Source of the DNA: Paenibacillus sp. OK003
Lineage (GTDB): Bacteria > Bacillota > Bacilli > Paenibacillales > Paenibacillaceae
Direction of reading: 5' to 3'
DNA length: 64,000 nt
Assembly: GCF_900109515.1 (NCBI RefSeq)
Contig: NZ_FOBD01000015.1
Span: 1 to 64,000 of the forward strand
The notes under the pieces were generated by a model. That model was not told where the DNA came from and ran no database searches. It worked only from the letters and a program-made list of their open reading frames with translations. This document shows positions 1 through 7,501 of the stretch, piece after piece; the stretch's first letter is position 1; each line of letters begins with the position of its first letter. Both the position numbers and the translations under genes were made by a program.

Positions 1-57
1 TGGAATTTGAAAAAGCTACCGCCTGCAAAATACAGACAGCAGCTTGAAGTTGCCTAA
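1..57 (+). mobile_element. 3' end of IS3-family transposase (OrfB), partial
   Basis: Frame 1 is open from the window edge to a TAA at 55-57 and encodes 18 residues ending NLKKLPPAKYRQQLEVA. This matches the usual C-terminal tail of IS3/IS150-type OrfB integrases (NLKKMTPVQYR-like). Only the tip is visible, so the DDE catalytic domain and left end lie outside the window. The bases after the stop, to about 118, should hold the element's right end, but I cannot place the terminal inverted repeat without the other end. Confidence 0.6.
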
Positions 58-133
58 CCTTTTTTAAATTGTCCTTTACAAGGGGTACATTTTATAGCTA
101 AGGATGCCCTTTTTTTAGTGTAAACATGTAACA

Positions 134-913
134 TTAATAACTTTTTGTTTTCAGGTCATTCAAACTTTTGAACGCATAGCCTTGCTTACGTGCCTCATCA
201 ATGATGGAGGCGAGCGCCTCCGTGTTATCCTTCGACACAGAGTGAAGCAGAATGACTGCTCCCGGATGAAGCTGTTTCAGGACTTGCTGACGTGCATACT
301 CTGTACCACGTTGCACTTTGGTATCCCAATCTTTATAGGCAACGGACCAAAACACATTAATGTAACCTTGGGCGTGGCTCTCTGCGAGCGTCCGGTTGTT
401 GAAAATGCCACGTGGTGGACGCAAGAAGGTCGCTTGCTGTCCAGTTAACCGATTGACCTCAGATCGTACCTGCTCAAGCTCTGTTCTTATTTTTTCATTG
501 GAAACCCGGGTCATATCGGGATGGCTCCAGGAGTGGTTTCCCACAATATGGCCTTCTGCCGACATTCGCTTTACCAATTCAGGCTGGTCTTTCAGATAAT
601 GTCCGGTGACAAAAAAAGCAGCTGGCACTTTTTTGTCGCGCAGAACATCCAATATAGCTGGCGTAAACCCATTTTCATAGCCGTTATCAAACGTAAGATA
701 CAGCTCTTTCTGTTTCGTATCCCCCAGGAAAATGGCATCGTTATGCTGCAATATCTCCTTGAATCCTTCCTGATCAATGGAAGGCAACTGGCCGTTTTGG
801 CTTTTTTTGAAGCCAAAGTGATAAGCTCCATTTATTGGCGATGCTTCAGTATGTGCCGGTAGTACACCGAACGTTAATATAGCCAGCAGCATGTAAAGAA
901 CCATTCGCTTCAT
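134..913 (-). CDS. pdaA: PdaA-type polysaccharide deacetylase (spore cortex muramic-lactam formation)
   Basis: 259-aa exported protein with an N-terminal hydrophobic signal segment and a NodB-type polysaccharide deacetylase domain. Visible motifs are YLTFDNGYENG (the PdaA subgroup has FDNGYE where most relatives have FDDG), HSWSHPDM (metal-binding His-x3-His region), LRPPRG and ILLHSVSKDNTEAL near the C-terminus. The family removes the N-acetyl group from MurNAc after L-Ala removal, a step in making cortex muramic-delta-lactam. The ATG at 913 is preferred over an upstream ATG because AGGAGC lies just before it. A sigma-G-like promoter lies upstream, as expected for a forespore gene. Confidence 0.9.
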   Translation of the reverse strand: MKRMVLYMLLAILTFGVLPAHTEASPINGAYHFGFKKSQNGQLPSIDQEGFKEILQHNDAIFLGDTKQKELYLTFDNGYENGFTPAILDVLRDKKVPAAFFVTGHYLKDQPELVKRMSAEGHIVGNHSWSHPDMTRVSNEKIRTELEQVRSEVNRLTGQQATFLRPPRGIFNNRTLAESHAQGYINVFWSVAYKDWDTKVQRGTEYARQQVLKQLHPGAVILLHSVSKDNTEALASIIDEARKQGYAFKSLNDLKTKSY

Positions 914-974
914 TGCTATCCGCTCCTGTTCCTGAAAATTCGGTTTGTCGTTTCCTATCACGAACACCTTCAGG

Positions 975-1004
975 TAATATGCCACAGGAACAGCTAATGT
1001 ATGT
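975..1004 (-). promoter_or_regulatory. candidate sigma-G promoter of pdaA
   Basis: Read on the - strand: -35 ACATA (1000-1004, 4/5 to GHATR), an 18-nt spacer, and -10 CATATTA (975-981, 6/7 to CATWMTA). Start would fall about 60 nt before the pdaA ATG. Known biology: pdaA of B. subtilis is forespore-expressed. Confidence 0.55.
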
Positions 1005-1069
1005 AATTTTTTGATTACAGATCACTTCACCTACATACACCAATGGGGCCACACTTCTCATTTTTCCAT

Positions 1070-1468
1070 TCAAAACCGTTTATTGTCTCGCTCGGGATGT
1101 TGAAACAATTCAAGTAATGTCTGAGGTTTCCCACTGGAAGCCAGCCACTCTTTAACCATTTCTATCGCACGTGTCTGACCGTCACCACTATCCCGCCAGG
1201 TTAGCAGTTCAATAACTTTAATAATGAGGGCAGACATATTATGGTTATCATGTTCAGAGCGATCTGCCCGCAATTTATGATATAGAGCCTCCTGTTCCCA
1301 ATCAAGCAAAATCTCGTCACCAATGGTAGGCTTCATCAAGGTGTATGCCCTGCCACATCCTGAACAGCGAACCGCACTGATCTGCTCTTGAGCAAAGATG
1401 ACCTGGATATCCTGATCGCAATCCGCGCACTGGAAATAAACCTGTATGTTGTGTATGTTATTGTTCAT
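1070..1468 (-). CDS. hypothetical zinc-ribbon protein
   Basis: 132-aa cytoplasmic protein that I do not recognise as a named family. The N-terminal 45 residues carry two CxxC pairs (CADC and CSGC), the layout of a small zinc ribbon; the rest is predicted helical, with no signal or membrane segment. An AGGAGG box sits 8 nt before the ATG, so the gene is clearly translated. It lies between pdaA (same strand) and cysC (divergent) and shares an intergenic region with cysC. Function unknown. Confidence 0.75.
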   Translation of the reverse strand: MNNNIHNIQVYFQCADCDQDIQVIFAQEQISAVRCSGCGRAYTLMKPTIGDEILLDWEQEALYHKLRADRSEHDNHNMSALIIKVIELLTWRDSGDGQTRAIEMVKEWLASSGKPQTLLELFQHPERDNKRF

Positions 1469-1552
1469 GTTGGTGTTCCTCCTGCTATGTATGTACTACA
1501 TCTATACCCGAATTGTCGTTGGTTCACGCTACATTCCGTCAAATTCAGAAGG

Positions 1553-1561
1553 TGCTATAAT
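1553..1561 (+). promoter_or_regulatory. extended -10 promoter element of cysC
   Basis: TGCTATAAT is a perfect extended -10 (TGnTATAAT) about 55 nt before the cysC start. No good -35 box is visible at 16-18 nt, which is common for extended -10 promoters. Confidence 0.6.
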
Positions 1562-1616
1562 TTTGTAAATATGTTAAAATATTATACATAACATAACTAG
1601 GAAGAGGCGGATATTC

Positions 1617-2255
1617 ATGTCAAAGGAAGAGCGTAACATTACCTGGCAGCAATCCAGCTTAAACAGGCAGGACAGGGAGAAGCATAACGGTCATCGCAGT
1701 CGTGCCTTATGGTTTACCGGCTTATCCGGTGCAGGAAAATCCTCGCTTGCATTTGCCCTGGAGCAGTACCTGTATGAAAAAGGGGTTCATTGTTACGTAC
1801 TTGATGGGGATAACGTACGTCATGGACTGAATCGGGATCTTGGGTTCACGGCCGAGGATCGGCAAGAAAATCTGCGCCGGATTGGTGAAGTATCCAAGCT
1901 GATGGTAGATGCCGGGTTATTTGTTCTTTCCGCCTTTATCTCGCCAGATGCACAAGACCGGAGTAGGGTTAGACAGCTGTTTGATGCTGATGATTTCATT
2001 GAAATTTATGTTCGTTGTTCGATCGAAGAATGCGAACGCCGTGATCCGAAGGGACTTTACAAAAAGGCCCGCAGCGGCGCTATTCCACATTTCACAGGGA
2101 TTTCGGCCCCTTATGATATTCCGGAAGATCCTACACTGATTATTGATACCGAAGAGCTATCCATCGAAGAAGCCGTGCATGAAATTGTGCAGCATCTGGA
2201 ACGTGTGGGTGCTTTTCAGCTGCCGCAACCTGTTAGCAATACGATCGTTCATTAA
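1617..2255 (+). CDS. cysC: adenylylsulfate (APS) kinase
   Basis: 212-aa CysC. It phosphorylates adenosine 5'-phosphosulfate with ATP to give PAPS. The P-loop GLSGAGKS is at residues 35-42, followed by the family signatures LDGDNVRHGLNRDLGF and RRIGEVSKLMVDAG, ISP in the middle, and DPKGLYKKAR near the nucleotide lid. Start at 1617 has GGAAGAGGCGG upstream. No sulfate adenylyltransferase or PAPS reductase gene lies next to it. Its 3' end converges on a lasso-peptide operon whose first gene is a PAPS-dependent sulfotransferase, so a role in supplying PAPS for that modification is a reasonable inference. General sulfate assimilation remains the alternative. Confidence 0.93.
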   Translation: MSKEERNITWQQSSLNRQDREKHNGHRSRALWFTGLSGAGKSSLAFALEQYLYEKGVHCYVLDGDNVRHGLNRDLGFTAEDRQENLRRIGEVSKLMVDAGLFVLSAFISPDAQDRSRVRQLFDADDFIEIYVRCSIEECERRDPKGLYKKARSGAIPHFTGISAPYDIPEDPTLIIDTEELSIEEAVHEIVQHLERVGAFQLPQPVSNTIVH

Positions 2256-2302
2256 TTGAAGATGGCAATCAGATTGAATTACTTTCCTGCTACATATAGA
2301 TC

Positions 2303-2337
2303 AAAGGCGCTGCCTCTAATGGCGCGCCTTTTTGATT
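2303..2337 (+). terminator. rho-independent terminator after cysC
   Basis: AAAGGCGC (2303-2310) pairs with GCGCCTTT, followed by a T-run at 2329-2333 and more T-rich sequence. It separates cysC from the convergent lasso exporter gene; the - strand reading has no T-run. Confidence 0.75.
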
Positions 2338-2364
2338 TGTTTATTTCCGGATTTACCGAGAGCT

Positions 2365-4266
2365 TCATTGCCCCACGACACCCGCCTGCATATTCAACAG
2401 TTTGCTGAACGTTCCCACCGGATCAGTAGACAATTGCTGATAACCCCCTTGTTGAATAACCCGGCCCTCATCCAATACAATCACTCGATCCGCTGTTCGA
2501 ATGGTGGATAATCGGTGGGCAATAACAATAACGGTAACATGCCCTTTCAGACGCTCGAGGGCCTCGTGAATATGCTGTTCGTTCTCACTATCCAGCGCAC
2601 TCGTCGCCTCATCCAATACCAATACAGAAGGGTTCCGAAGCATGGCGCGGGCAAGCACCAAACGCTGACGTTCACCGCCAGATAAGCGAATGCCCCGATC
2701 TCCAATGATGGTATCCAGTCCTTGCGGAAGTTTGCGGACAAACGCTGCAGACGAAGAAAACTGTAATGCCTGCCACATCTGTTCCTCACTGGCATTTGGA
2801 TCAACCAGGCGCAAATTTTCACGAATGCTCGTATGAAACAGAAAAGGGTCCTGAGAGACATAACCGATTGAACTCCTCCAGGCTAACAATCGATTCTCGG
2901 TTAACGGCAACCCATCCACCAAAATCTGACCGCTCTCCGGACGAATGAGGCCCATAATTAGATCAATCATCGTGCTCTTCCCAGCTCCCGACTTGCCTAC
3001 AATAGCCGTCATACCTCTCGCAGGGATGGATGCATACGCTTCGAATAATGAGTAGGAATCACTGCCTTCGTAGCGATAATTGACTTGCTGACACTCGATG
3101 GACTCCTTAAGCACCAAGGGTTCAATAGGCGGCACATCGCCATCTTCCTGCTCATTCGGCTTGACCTGGGCCTTCATTCTAACTGATCGTGGACCGGGAA
3201 CCGTTAGCTCCTGATCATATGGTTCACCAGCATTAACCGTTTGCTCGCTAATCTCACGGCTTTTCTCGGTCTCTGTCTGTAACTCTCTCACAATCTGAAA
3301 CGCGGGCAGCATGGAACTCATATACTCCAGATTGGATTGAATGGAAGTGAATCGTGGCCACAACCGTGAAAAGATCAGAATGATGAGCAATAAACTTGCC
3401 GGAGGGACAGCGAGCACATGTAGAGATAAATAGATAAAAGCAGCAATAATGACCGCCGCCGATATTCGATGAATCAATTGTGTACCACTGTTCAACTGGC
3501 TGAACTGAATCACGTTACGCTCAATCCGCCCACACATACGTTCAAACCAGTGAATATGTGATTTTTCGAGCATATTGCTCTTAATATCCTTGATTCCGTT
3601 AAAGTGCTCTGTAATACCGTTATAATAGCTCTGGGAATATTCCGACGTCTGATCACCAATCTGTTTTGCCCGTTTCACGAATTTTCTCAAGACCACAAAT
3701 AACACCAATCCGCAGACCAAGACAAGGGTAGTTAACTTGGCAGACAACCAGAAGGCCAGACCGATTTGAATACCGGTAAAGATCAAGGAAGCCGCCATTT
3801 GCAGCATAATATTCGTTCCCTGACTGACACGGGCAAGTTCGGTCGTTAATATATGATTAAAATCGGATTTTCGTTTTTGGAGAAAAAAAGACCACTGCGC
3901 CATAATGATGGCACGATAGGTTTCCATGCGCAGCGTTCGAACAAATTGCTGCTGAATGCGAGTGTTGCGAATCGTCTGAAGACGTTGTAGCCACGCCTGT
4001 CCAGAGACAATAAGGACAAAGGTCAGCAGCACCAGAAGCAGCCGGCCATTTTCCGGAAAACGATTTAAAAATTCTGATATCCAGGGTAAATGCAGACCTG
4101 TTGAACCCATTTCAAAAATACCAATAAGACTTAACATGGGAACGAGCATATATATGCCGATTCCTTCCATCAGACTGATGCAGATCATGCCCAGCAGGTT
4201 CCAATACAACACTGGGCCCGTTACACGATGCAGCTTGCGCATAAAAAATTGCAGTTCCGAAATCAT
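2365..4266 (-). CDS. lasso peptide ABC exporter (D protein)
   Basis: 633-aa half-size exporter: an N-terminal transmembrane domain with about six spans (residues ~18-310) and a C-terminal ATPase. Walker A GKSGAGKS is at 424-431, signature LSGGERQR at ~528, Walker B LVLDEATS at ~549 and H-loop AHRLS at ~583. It is the last gene of the lasso operon, starting 3 nt after the nucleotidyltransferase stop with GAGGGG before the ATG. Its role is expected to be export of the mature peptide and immunity. Odd feature: a hydrophilic, acidic and proline-containing linker of about 60 residues (~330-395) joins the two domains, longer than usual. No peptidase C39 domain is present, as expected because the B2 protein cleaves the leader. 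Confidence 0.9.
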   Translation of the reverse strand: MISELQFFMRKLHRVTGPVLYWNLLGMICISLMEGIGIYMLVPMLSLIGIFEMGSTGLHLPWISEFLNRFPENGRLLLVLLTFVLIVSGQAWLQRLQTIRNTRIQQQFVRTLRMETYRAIIMAQWSFFLQKRKSDFNHILTTELARVSQGTNIMLQMAASLIFTGIQIGLAFWLSAKLTTLVLVCGLVLFVVLRKFVKRAKQIGDQTSEYSQSYYNGITEHFNGIKDIKSNMLEKSHIHWFERMCGRIERNVIQFSQLNSGTQLIHRISAAVIIAAFIYLSLHVLAVPPASLLLIILIFSRLWPRFTSIQSNLEYMSSMLPAFQIVRELQTETEKSREISEQTVNAGEPYDQELTVPGPRSVRMKAQVKPNEQEDGDVPPIEPLVLKESIECQQVNYRYEGSDSYSLFEAYASIPARGMTAIVGKSGAGKSTMIDLIMGLIRPESGQILVDGLPLTENRLLAWRSSIGYVSQDPFLFHTSIRENLRLVDPNASEEQMWQALQFSSSAAFVRKLPQGLDTIIGDRGIRLSGGERQRLVLARAMLRNPSVLVLDEATSALDSENEQHIHEALERLKGHVTVIVIAHRLSTIRTADRVIVLDEGRVIQQGGYQQLSTDPVGTFSKLLNMQAGVVGQ

Positions 4267-4269
4267 ACG

Positions 4270-5460
4270 TTATCCCCTCTCCGTCATCGTGTTCCTTTTG
4301 ATTCGCCGCCAGAACCAGAGAAACGGACGTAACGGAAAATACAAAAAATGTAGTGAACGCGGAAGCGGTAGTTGATCTACATCCCAGGTACTCGGATACA
4401 AACGTTCGATGAAGAAAAACAGCTTCTGCCTTGTGCTTCGCAGTGCAAACAAATAAGAACGATAACTCTTTACATCTGCCGGACTCTCAATCATCTCATT
4501 CATGAACATTACGCCACGTCTGGCTAATTTCTCTCCCGCACGTTCGTGAGCAGACAACAAAGCAAGATAATTGGCATCCAGAGGAGTGTTCATTAATACC
4601 GAAGCCAGATGAAGAGCTTGTGCACCGATAGATAATCTGCCTTCTGCTTTCAGGCGTCGCTCCACTTTTTTGACATCCAGTGGCATATTGCGAATCATCT
4701 GGTCGATGTCCAGTAACCAGCGCAGTCTGAACCATCCATGTCTTGCGCCGTGTGTGACCAAATATGCCCACAGATCCTCCCTTTCCAGCATACGGACAGG
4801 CGTCTGGGTATAAGTGCTGAATCGGCTGCGTTTCCACAGTAATTCAAAATCGGTTTCTCTTCCGGAATCCGGGTTAAGCCGCCAATGGATCTCGACTTGG
4901 GTTCTTTTCACCGGGTGTTTGTAACAGATGTGATGTTCCCGCCATTTCCAGCTGACAACGGTTGGTGTTCTCTTACCTTCCTTCGATTCATAACCAAGTG
5001 ATTCAAGGATCTCTTCCGCGCTCTCCACATCATCAAACGGAATGAGAATGTCCAGATCTTTAGAGGTCCGCAAAGAAATATCTCCGTATAGATCATGTGC
5101 CAGCGCAGGCCCCTTGAGCGTAATATTTCGAATGCCTCGTTCACGAAAAGCGCCACACACCTGCTCCATCTCTGCTGTCAGATGTAACATGCGGAACGTA
5201 TTGGCTGTATATTGCTGCCTCAGGTTTTCCACTACAAAAGCGGGAATAAGCGCTGAATCCAACTCTTTTATGTTCAGATAGAGAACAGAGTACAGTCGAT
5301 GATGATGGGCGAGCTGCAAAAAGAGCTGCCAGTCCATCCCCTTCATCCCTATTTGGGCGTCCTCAGAGGTTGTTGCTGTTAGATCGCCTTTAATCATGCT
5401 CAAAATCAGCTTAAGCTCCTGCGGAAAATCCGCTGTATATGGTTCCCACTCATGTATCAT
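4270..5460 (-). CDS. nucleotidyltransferase-family tailoring protein of the lasso cluster
   Basis: 396-aa protein of the uncharacterised nucleotidyltransferase family (NTP_transf_5 type). The core signature ITLKGPALAHDLYGDISLRTSKDLDILIPFDD is split around KG...Y...R..DLDI, the acidic pair binding metal-nucleotide. The ATG at 5460 follows GGGGAG and overlaps the end of B2 by 11 nt; longer upstream readings lack a ribosome site. Family members recur in Paenibacillus/Bacillus lasso clusters together with the HPrK-like kinase. From memory of the pseudomycoidin system, such a protein acts after the kinase on the phosphorylated C-terminus. The same role here is inferred. Confidence 0.8.
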   Translation of the reverse strand: MIHEWEPYTADFPQELKLILSMIKGDLTATTSEDAQIGMKGMDWQLFLQLAHHHRLYSVLYLNIKELDSALIPAFVVENLRQQYTANTFRMLHLTAEMEQVCGAFRERGIRNITLKGPALAHDLYGDISLRTSKDLDILIPFDDVESAEEILESLGYESKEGKRTPTVVSWKWREHHICYKHPVKRTQVEIHWRLNPDSGRETDFELLWKRSRFSTYTQTPVRMLEREDLWAYLVTHGARHGWFRLRWLLDIDQMIRNMPLDVKKVERRLKAEGRLSIGAQALHLASVLMNTPLDANYLALLSAHERAGEKLARRGVMFMNEMIESPADVKSYRSYLFALRSTRQKLFFFIERLYPSTWDVDQLPLPRSLHFLYFPLRPFLWFWRRIKRNTMTERG

Positions 5461-5932
5461 AGACAATCTCCCCAGCTCCCTTCTCAGGACACCGCTTGCC
5501 AAACACGCCGACAACCGTATATTGGTCCATTGTATCTGCTCCGGTCACAATTAATTTCCCACTTCTCAGCCATGCGTGTGCCATCATTTGGCCTTGTTCA
5601 TTCCGTGCAGTACCCATATATAGAGTACTCTCCACTTTACGGCGTTCCAGCATCTTCATCGCAGCAATAGCCATCACCAGACAACGGCTTTCCCATAATG
5701 TATACCTGCTGGCAATGAGTATGGCTTTGGAGATATTTCGTATCGTCGTCACATCACTTCGATCGAGTCCCGTCATCGGCGTTTCGTACATCGGTGTACC
5801 GAGACCAGGAGCAATCTTGGCAAAAGGCATCGCCTTAAGTATGCGTGCCCATCCAAGATGGATGTAAGCCTCCCACACCAATCCACGAATTTCACGTGGC
5901 AACGAGAAATAAGCTTTTATTTTACGTAACAT
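5450..5932 (-). CDS. lasso peptide leader peptidase (B2, transglutaminase-like)
   Basis: 160-aa cysteine protease of the lasso B2 family. It cleaves the leader from the precursor after the conserved Thr-x. Catalytic Cys84 lies in WESRCL, His119 in MMAHAWL, and Asp133 (or a neighbouring Asp) follows in VTGAD; the tail YTVVGVFG is typical of the family. The ATG at 5932, with GGAG 9 nt upstream, is chosen over an in-frame TTG at 5959 that lies inside B1. It sits 4 nt after the B1 stop, so the split B1/B2 pair is translationally coupled. Confidence 0.93.
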   Translation of the reverse strand: MLRKIKAYFSLPREIRGLVWEAYIHLGWARILKAMPFAKIAPGLGTPMYETPMTGLDRSDVTTIRNISKAILIASRYTLWESRCLVMAIAAMKMLERRKVESTLYMGTARNEQGQMMAHAWLRSGKLIVTGADTMDQYTVVGVFGKRCPEKGAGEIVYDT

Positions 5933-5936
5933 GGCT

Positions 5937-6236
5937 CTATTCTCCGCGGGTAACTTCAATTAAACCTTCTTGTGTCAGATGATCAAGAAATTGCACAACC
6001 TGATCTTGGCATATGTCTGATTCGATCTCATATTCTGAAGCTAATACTTCAACCAATTCGGTTAATGTTCGTTCTTCACTCAGCAGATCCCAGATGCGTC
6101 CACCCGTGCTGCCGAGGTTATAGTACTTTCCGGTATGAATGCTCATCATGACTTTCTCTCCGCCCATATCACTGACTAGGTTGCCTTCCTTACGCATTAC
6201 ACGATCTTCGCCATTCATTGGTTTAATTGTTGTCAT
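5937..6236 (-). CDS. lasso peptide RiPP recognition element (B1, PqqD-like)
   Basis: 99-aa PqqD-like protein that binds the precursor leader and delivers it to the B2 peptidase. The middle carries the family pattern GEKVMMSIHTGKYYNLGSTG followed by RIWDLL and a helical region ending in a QVVQFLDHLTQEGLIE-type winged helix. The ATG at 6236 overlaps the kinase gene by 14 nt and has AAAGGAG upstream. Such stand-alone B1 proteins are the rule in Firmicute lasso clusters. The leader motif it should recognise is visible in the precursor at 7324-7464, where Trp8 replaces the usual Tyr. Confidence 0.9.
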   Translation of the reverse strand: MTTIKPMNGEDRVMRKEGNLVSDMGGEKVMMSIHTGKYYNLGSTGGRIWDLLSEERTLTELVEVLASEYEIESDICQDQVVQFLDHLTQEGLIEVTRGE

Positions 6237-7179
6237 TTCCTGTATACACTCCTTTACGTACATGATCGATAATCCGGTCTGCCATCTCAAACGCAGTAAA
6301 ATCAGGTCCTGATCTTGTGATTCTGAAGACTTCGATACTTGCGGACAGCCGTGAAACCGTCTCGAACAGCCATTGTGCCAGACCCTGCCTGTAAACAAGT
6401 CCACTACGAAATGTATGAGAGCACAGCATGTGAAGGCGTTCCAATCCAGAAACCTCCATCAGTTGAACAGGTATTTGTACTTCCTCCGGCTTTGGATCAA
6501 GCTCAAATACAGCAGCAAGCGGAACAGATCTATCATGAAAATAGTGCTGGACAGGAATCGCATATTTCGTAATCTCCGCATGCACGGTTGCATAATCCTG
6601 CTCCTTCATCCCGAATCCGTCCAGGCTGGGCTGCCACAACTTTTGCTGCGGATACCCGGGCGATACAATCGCTCTACCACCTGCATCCCACGTCAGTGCC
6701 ACAACATCATCCGTCAAGAGCGGATAACCACGCGAAGCAAGTGCTGCGGACAAAGTGGATTTGCCTGCACCTGAATGTCCTACAAATGCATATGCCCAGC
6801 CATCAATGACCACTGCGCTCCCATGTAGAGGCAAAATGCTGCGTTGCATCATAATGACGGCCATACATGTGCCCAAAATAAATAATCGCACCTTTTTATT
6901 GTCAGCTCCTGGTTCAGGAGATACTATGATTCTGTTTCCCTGTTCCATAAAAAAAAGACCGATATCCTCAATTCGAAAAAAAAGACTTCCATCCCGGGCA
7001 ACAAAGTTGTCTCTCCCCACGTCCCACTCGTTCCAACGTGTTTTCAAATCAGCTACCTGGATGTATACATCAACAGTGGAGGTATCTAAATCTGCACCGC
7101 CTTGTACGATTTGGAGTTCGGGCAATGGAAACTGGCTCACCCAACGCAAGCCATAAGCTTCATACTGCACAGGCAACAA
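6223..7179 (-). CDS. HPr-kinase-like lasso peptide tailoring kinase (K)
   Basis: 318-aa protein with a C-terminal HPrK/P-like kinase fold. The P-loop GHSGAGKST lies at ~134-142, preceded by LHGSAV, and an LLTDDVV acidic pair lies at ~157-158. It lacks the HPr-kinase N-terminal regulatory domain. In paeninodin-type clusters this kinase phosphorylates the C-terminal Ser of the precursor before processing; the precursor here also ends in Ser. The start is a TTG at 7179 with AGGAGG 9 nt upstream; a TTG further upstream would place that box inside the coding region. A hairpin pair just before the gene may limit its expression relative to the precursor. Confidence 0.85.
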   Translation of the reverse strand: MLPVQYEAYGLRWVSQFPLPELQIVQGGADLDTSTVDVYIQVADLKTRWNEWDVGRDNFVARDGSLFFRIEDIGLFFMEQGNRIIVSPEPGADNKKVRLFILGTCMAVIMMQRSILPLHGSAVVIDGWAYAFVGHSGAGKSTLSAALASRGYPLLTDDVVALTWDAGGRAIVSPGYPQQKLWQPSLDGFGMKEQDYATVHAEITKYAIPVQHYFHDRSVPLAAVFELDPKPEEVQIPVQLMEVSGLERLHMLCSHTFRSGLVYRQGLAQWLFETVSRLSASIEVFRITRSGPDFTAFEMADRIIDHVRKGVYTGNDNN

Positions 7180-7214
7180 TGAATGATTCCTCCTTTGCAA
7201 ATCTTCATGTAAAT

Positions 7215-7290
7215 AAAAAAGCCCATATATTCATAATGCTCAAATATAAGGGCGGAGGCGAAAAGATGAATTTGTTTCCTTTCCGCCCTT
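7215..7290 (-). promoter_or_regulatory. intercistronic terminator/antiterminator-like hairpin pair between precursor and kinase
   Basis: On the - strand a 9-bp perfect stem (AAGGGCGGA, complement of 7282-7290, with 7248-7256) overlaps a second stem (7244-7253 with 7221-7230, ten positions with one mismatch) that is followed directly by TTTTTT (7215-7220). The two stems share 7248-7253 and exclude each other, as in an attenuator. It could lower expression of K-B1-B2-N-D relative to the precursor. Confidence 0.55.
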
Positions 7291-7323
7291 TAAGTATAAT
7301 GGCACAGGTTAAAGCTTAATAAC

Positions 7324-7464
7324 TTAGGAAGTAGACGGATTGTAAAGGTCAGCATCGTGGACAGTTACCCAGTCGATCTCTCTGTAACCTATGCCTGCCA
7401 TCGTTTGGTTCACTTCCAATACTTCCAGTGCTGGTGCTTGCCATTCCTTTTTTTCCATTTGCAT
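7324..7464 (-). CDS. lasso peptide precursor (A)
   Basis: 46-aa peptide too short for routine calling. The start ATG at 7464 has GAGGAGG 8 nt upstream and the stop is TAA at 7324-7326. The leader (residues 1-22) contains W8-x2-P11-x-L13 and ends VNQTM, with Thr21 at the penultimate position that B2 needs. This closely parallels the paeninodin leader (Y-x2-P-x-LEVLDVHQTM). The predicted 24-residue core starts AGIGYREID, whose Ala1 amine would form an isopeptide with Asp9; the tail is WVTVHDADLYNPSTS. The C-terminal Ser24 is the expected kinase target. Tyr5 and Tyr19 and the hydroxyls of Thr/Ser are possible sulfation sites. Glu7 could in principle give a 7-residue ring, but 8-9 is the known range. 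Confidence 0.92.
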   Translation of the reverse strand: MQMEKKEWQAPALEVLEVNQTMAGIGYREIDWVTVHDADLYNPSTS

Positions 7465-7501
7465 CGTGTTCACCTCCTCTCATGAGTCAACTGACGCTGC
7501 A

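Noticed and set aside
5461..5514. N-terminal extension of the nucleotidyltransferase
   Set aside because: Would run further into the B2 gene and past the GGGGAG site that fits the ATG at 5460.
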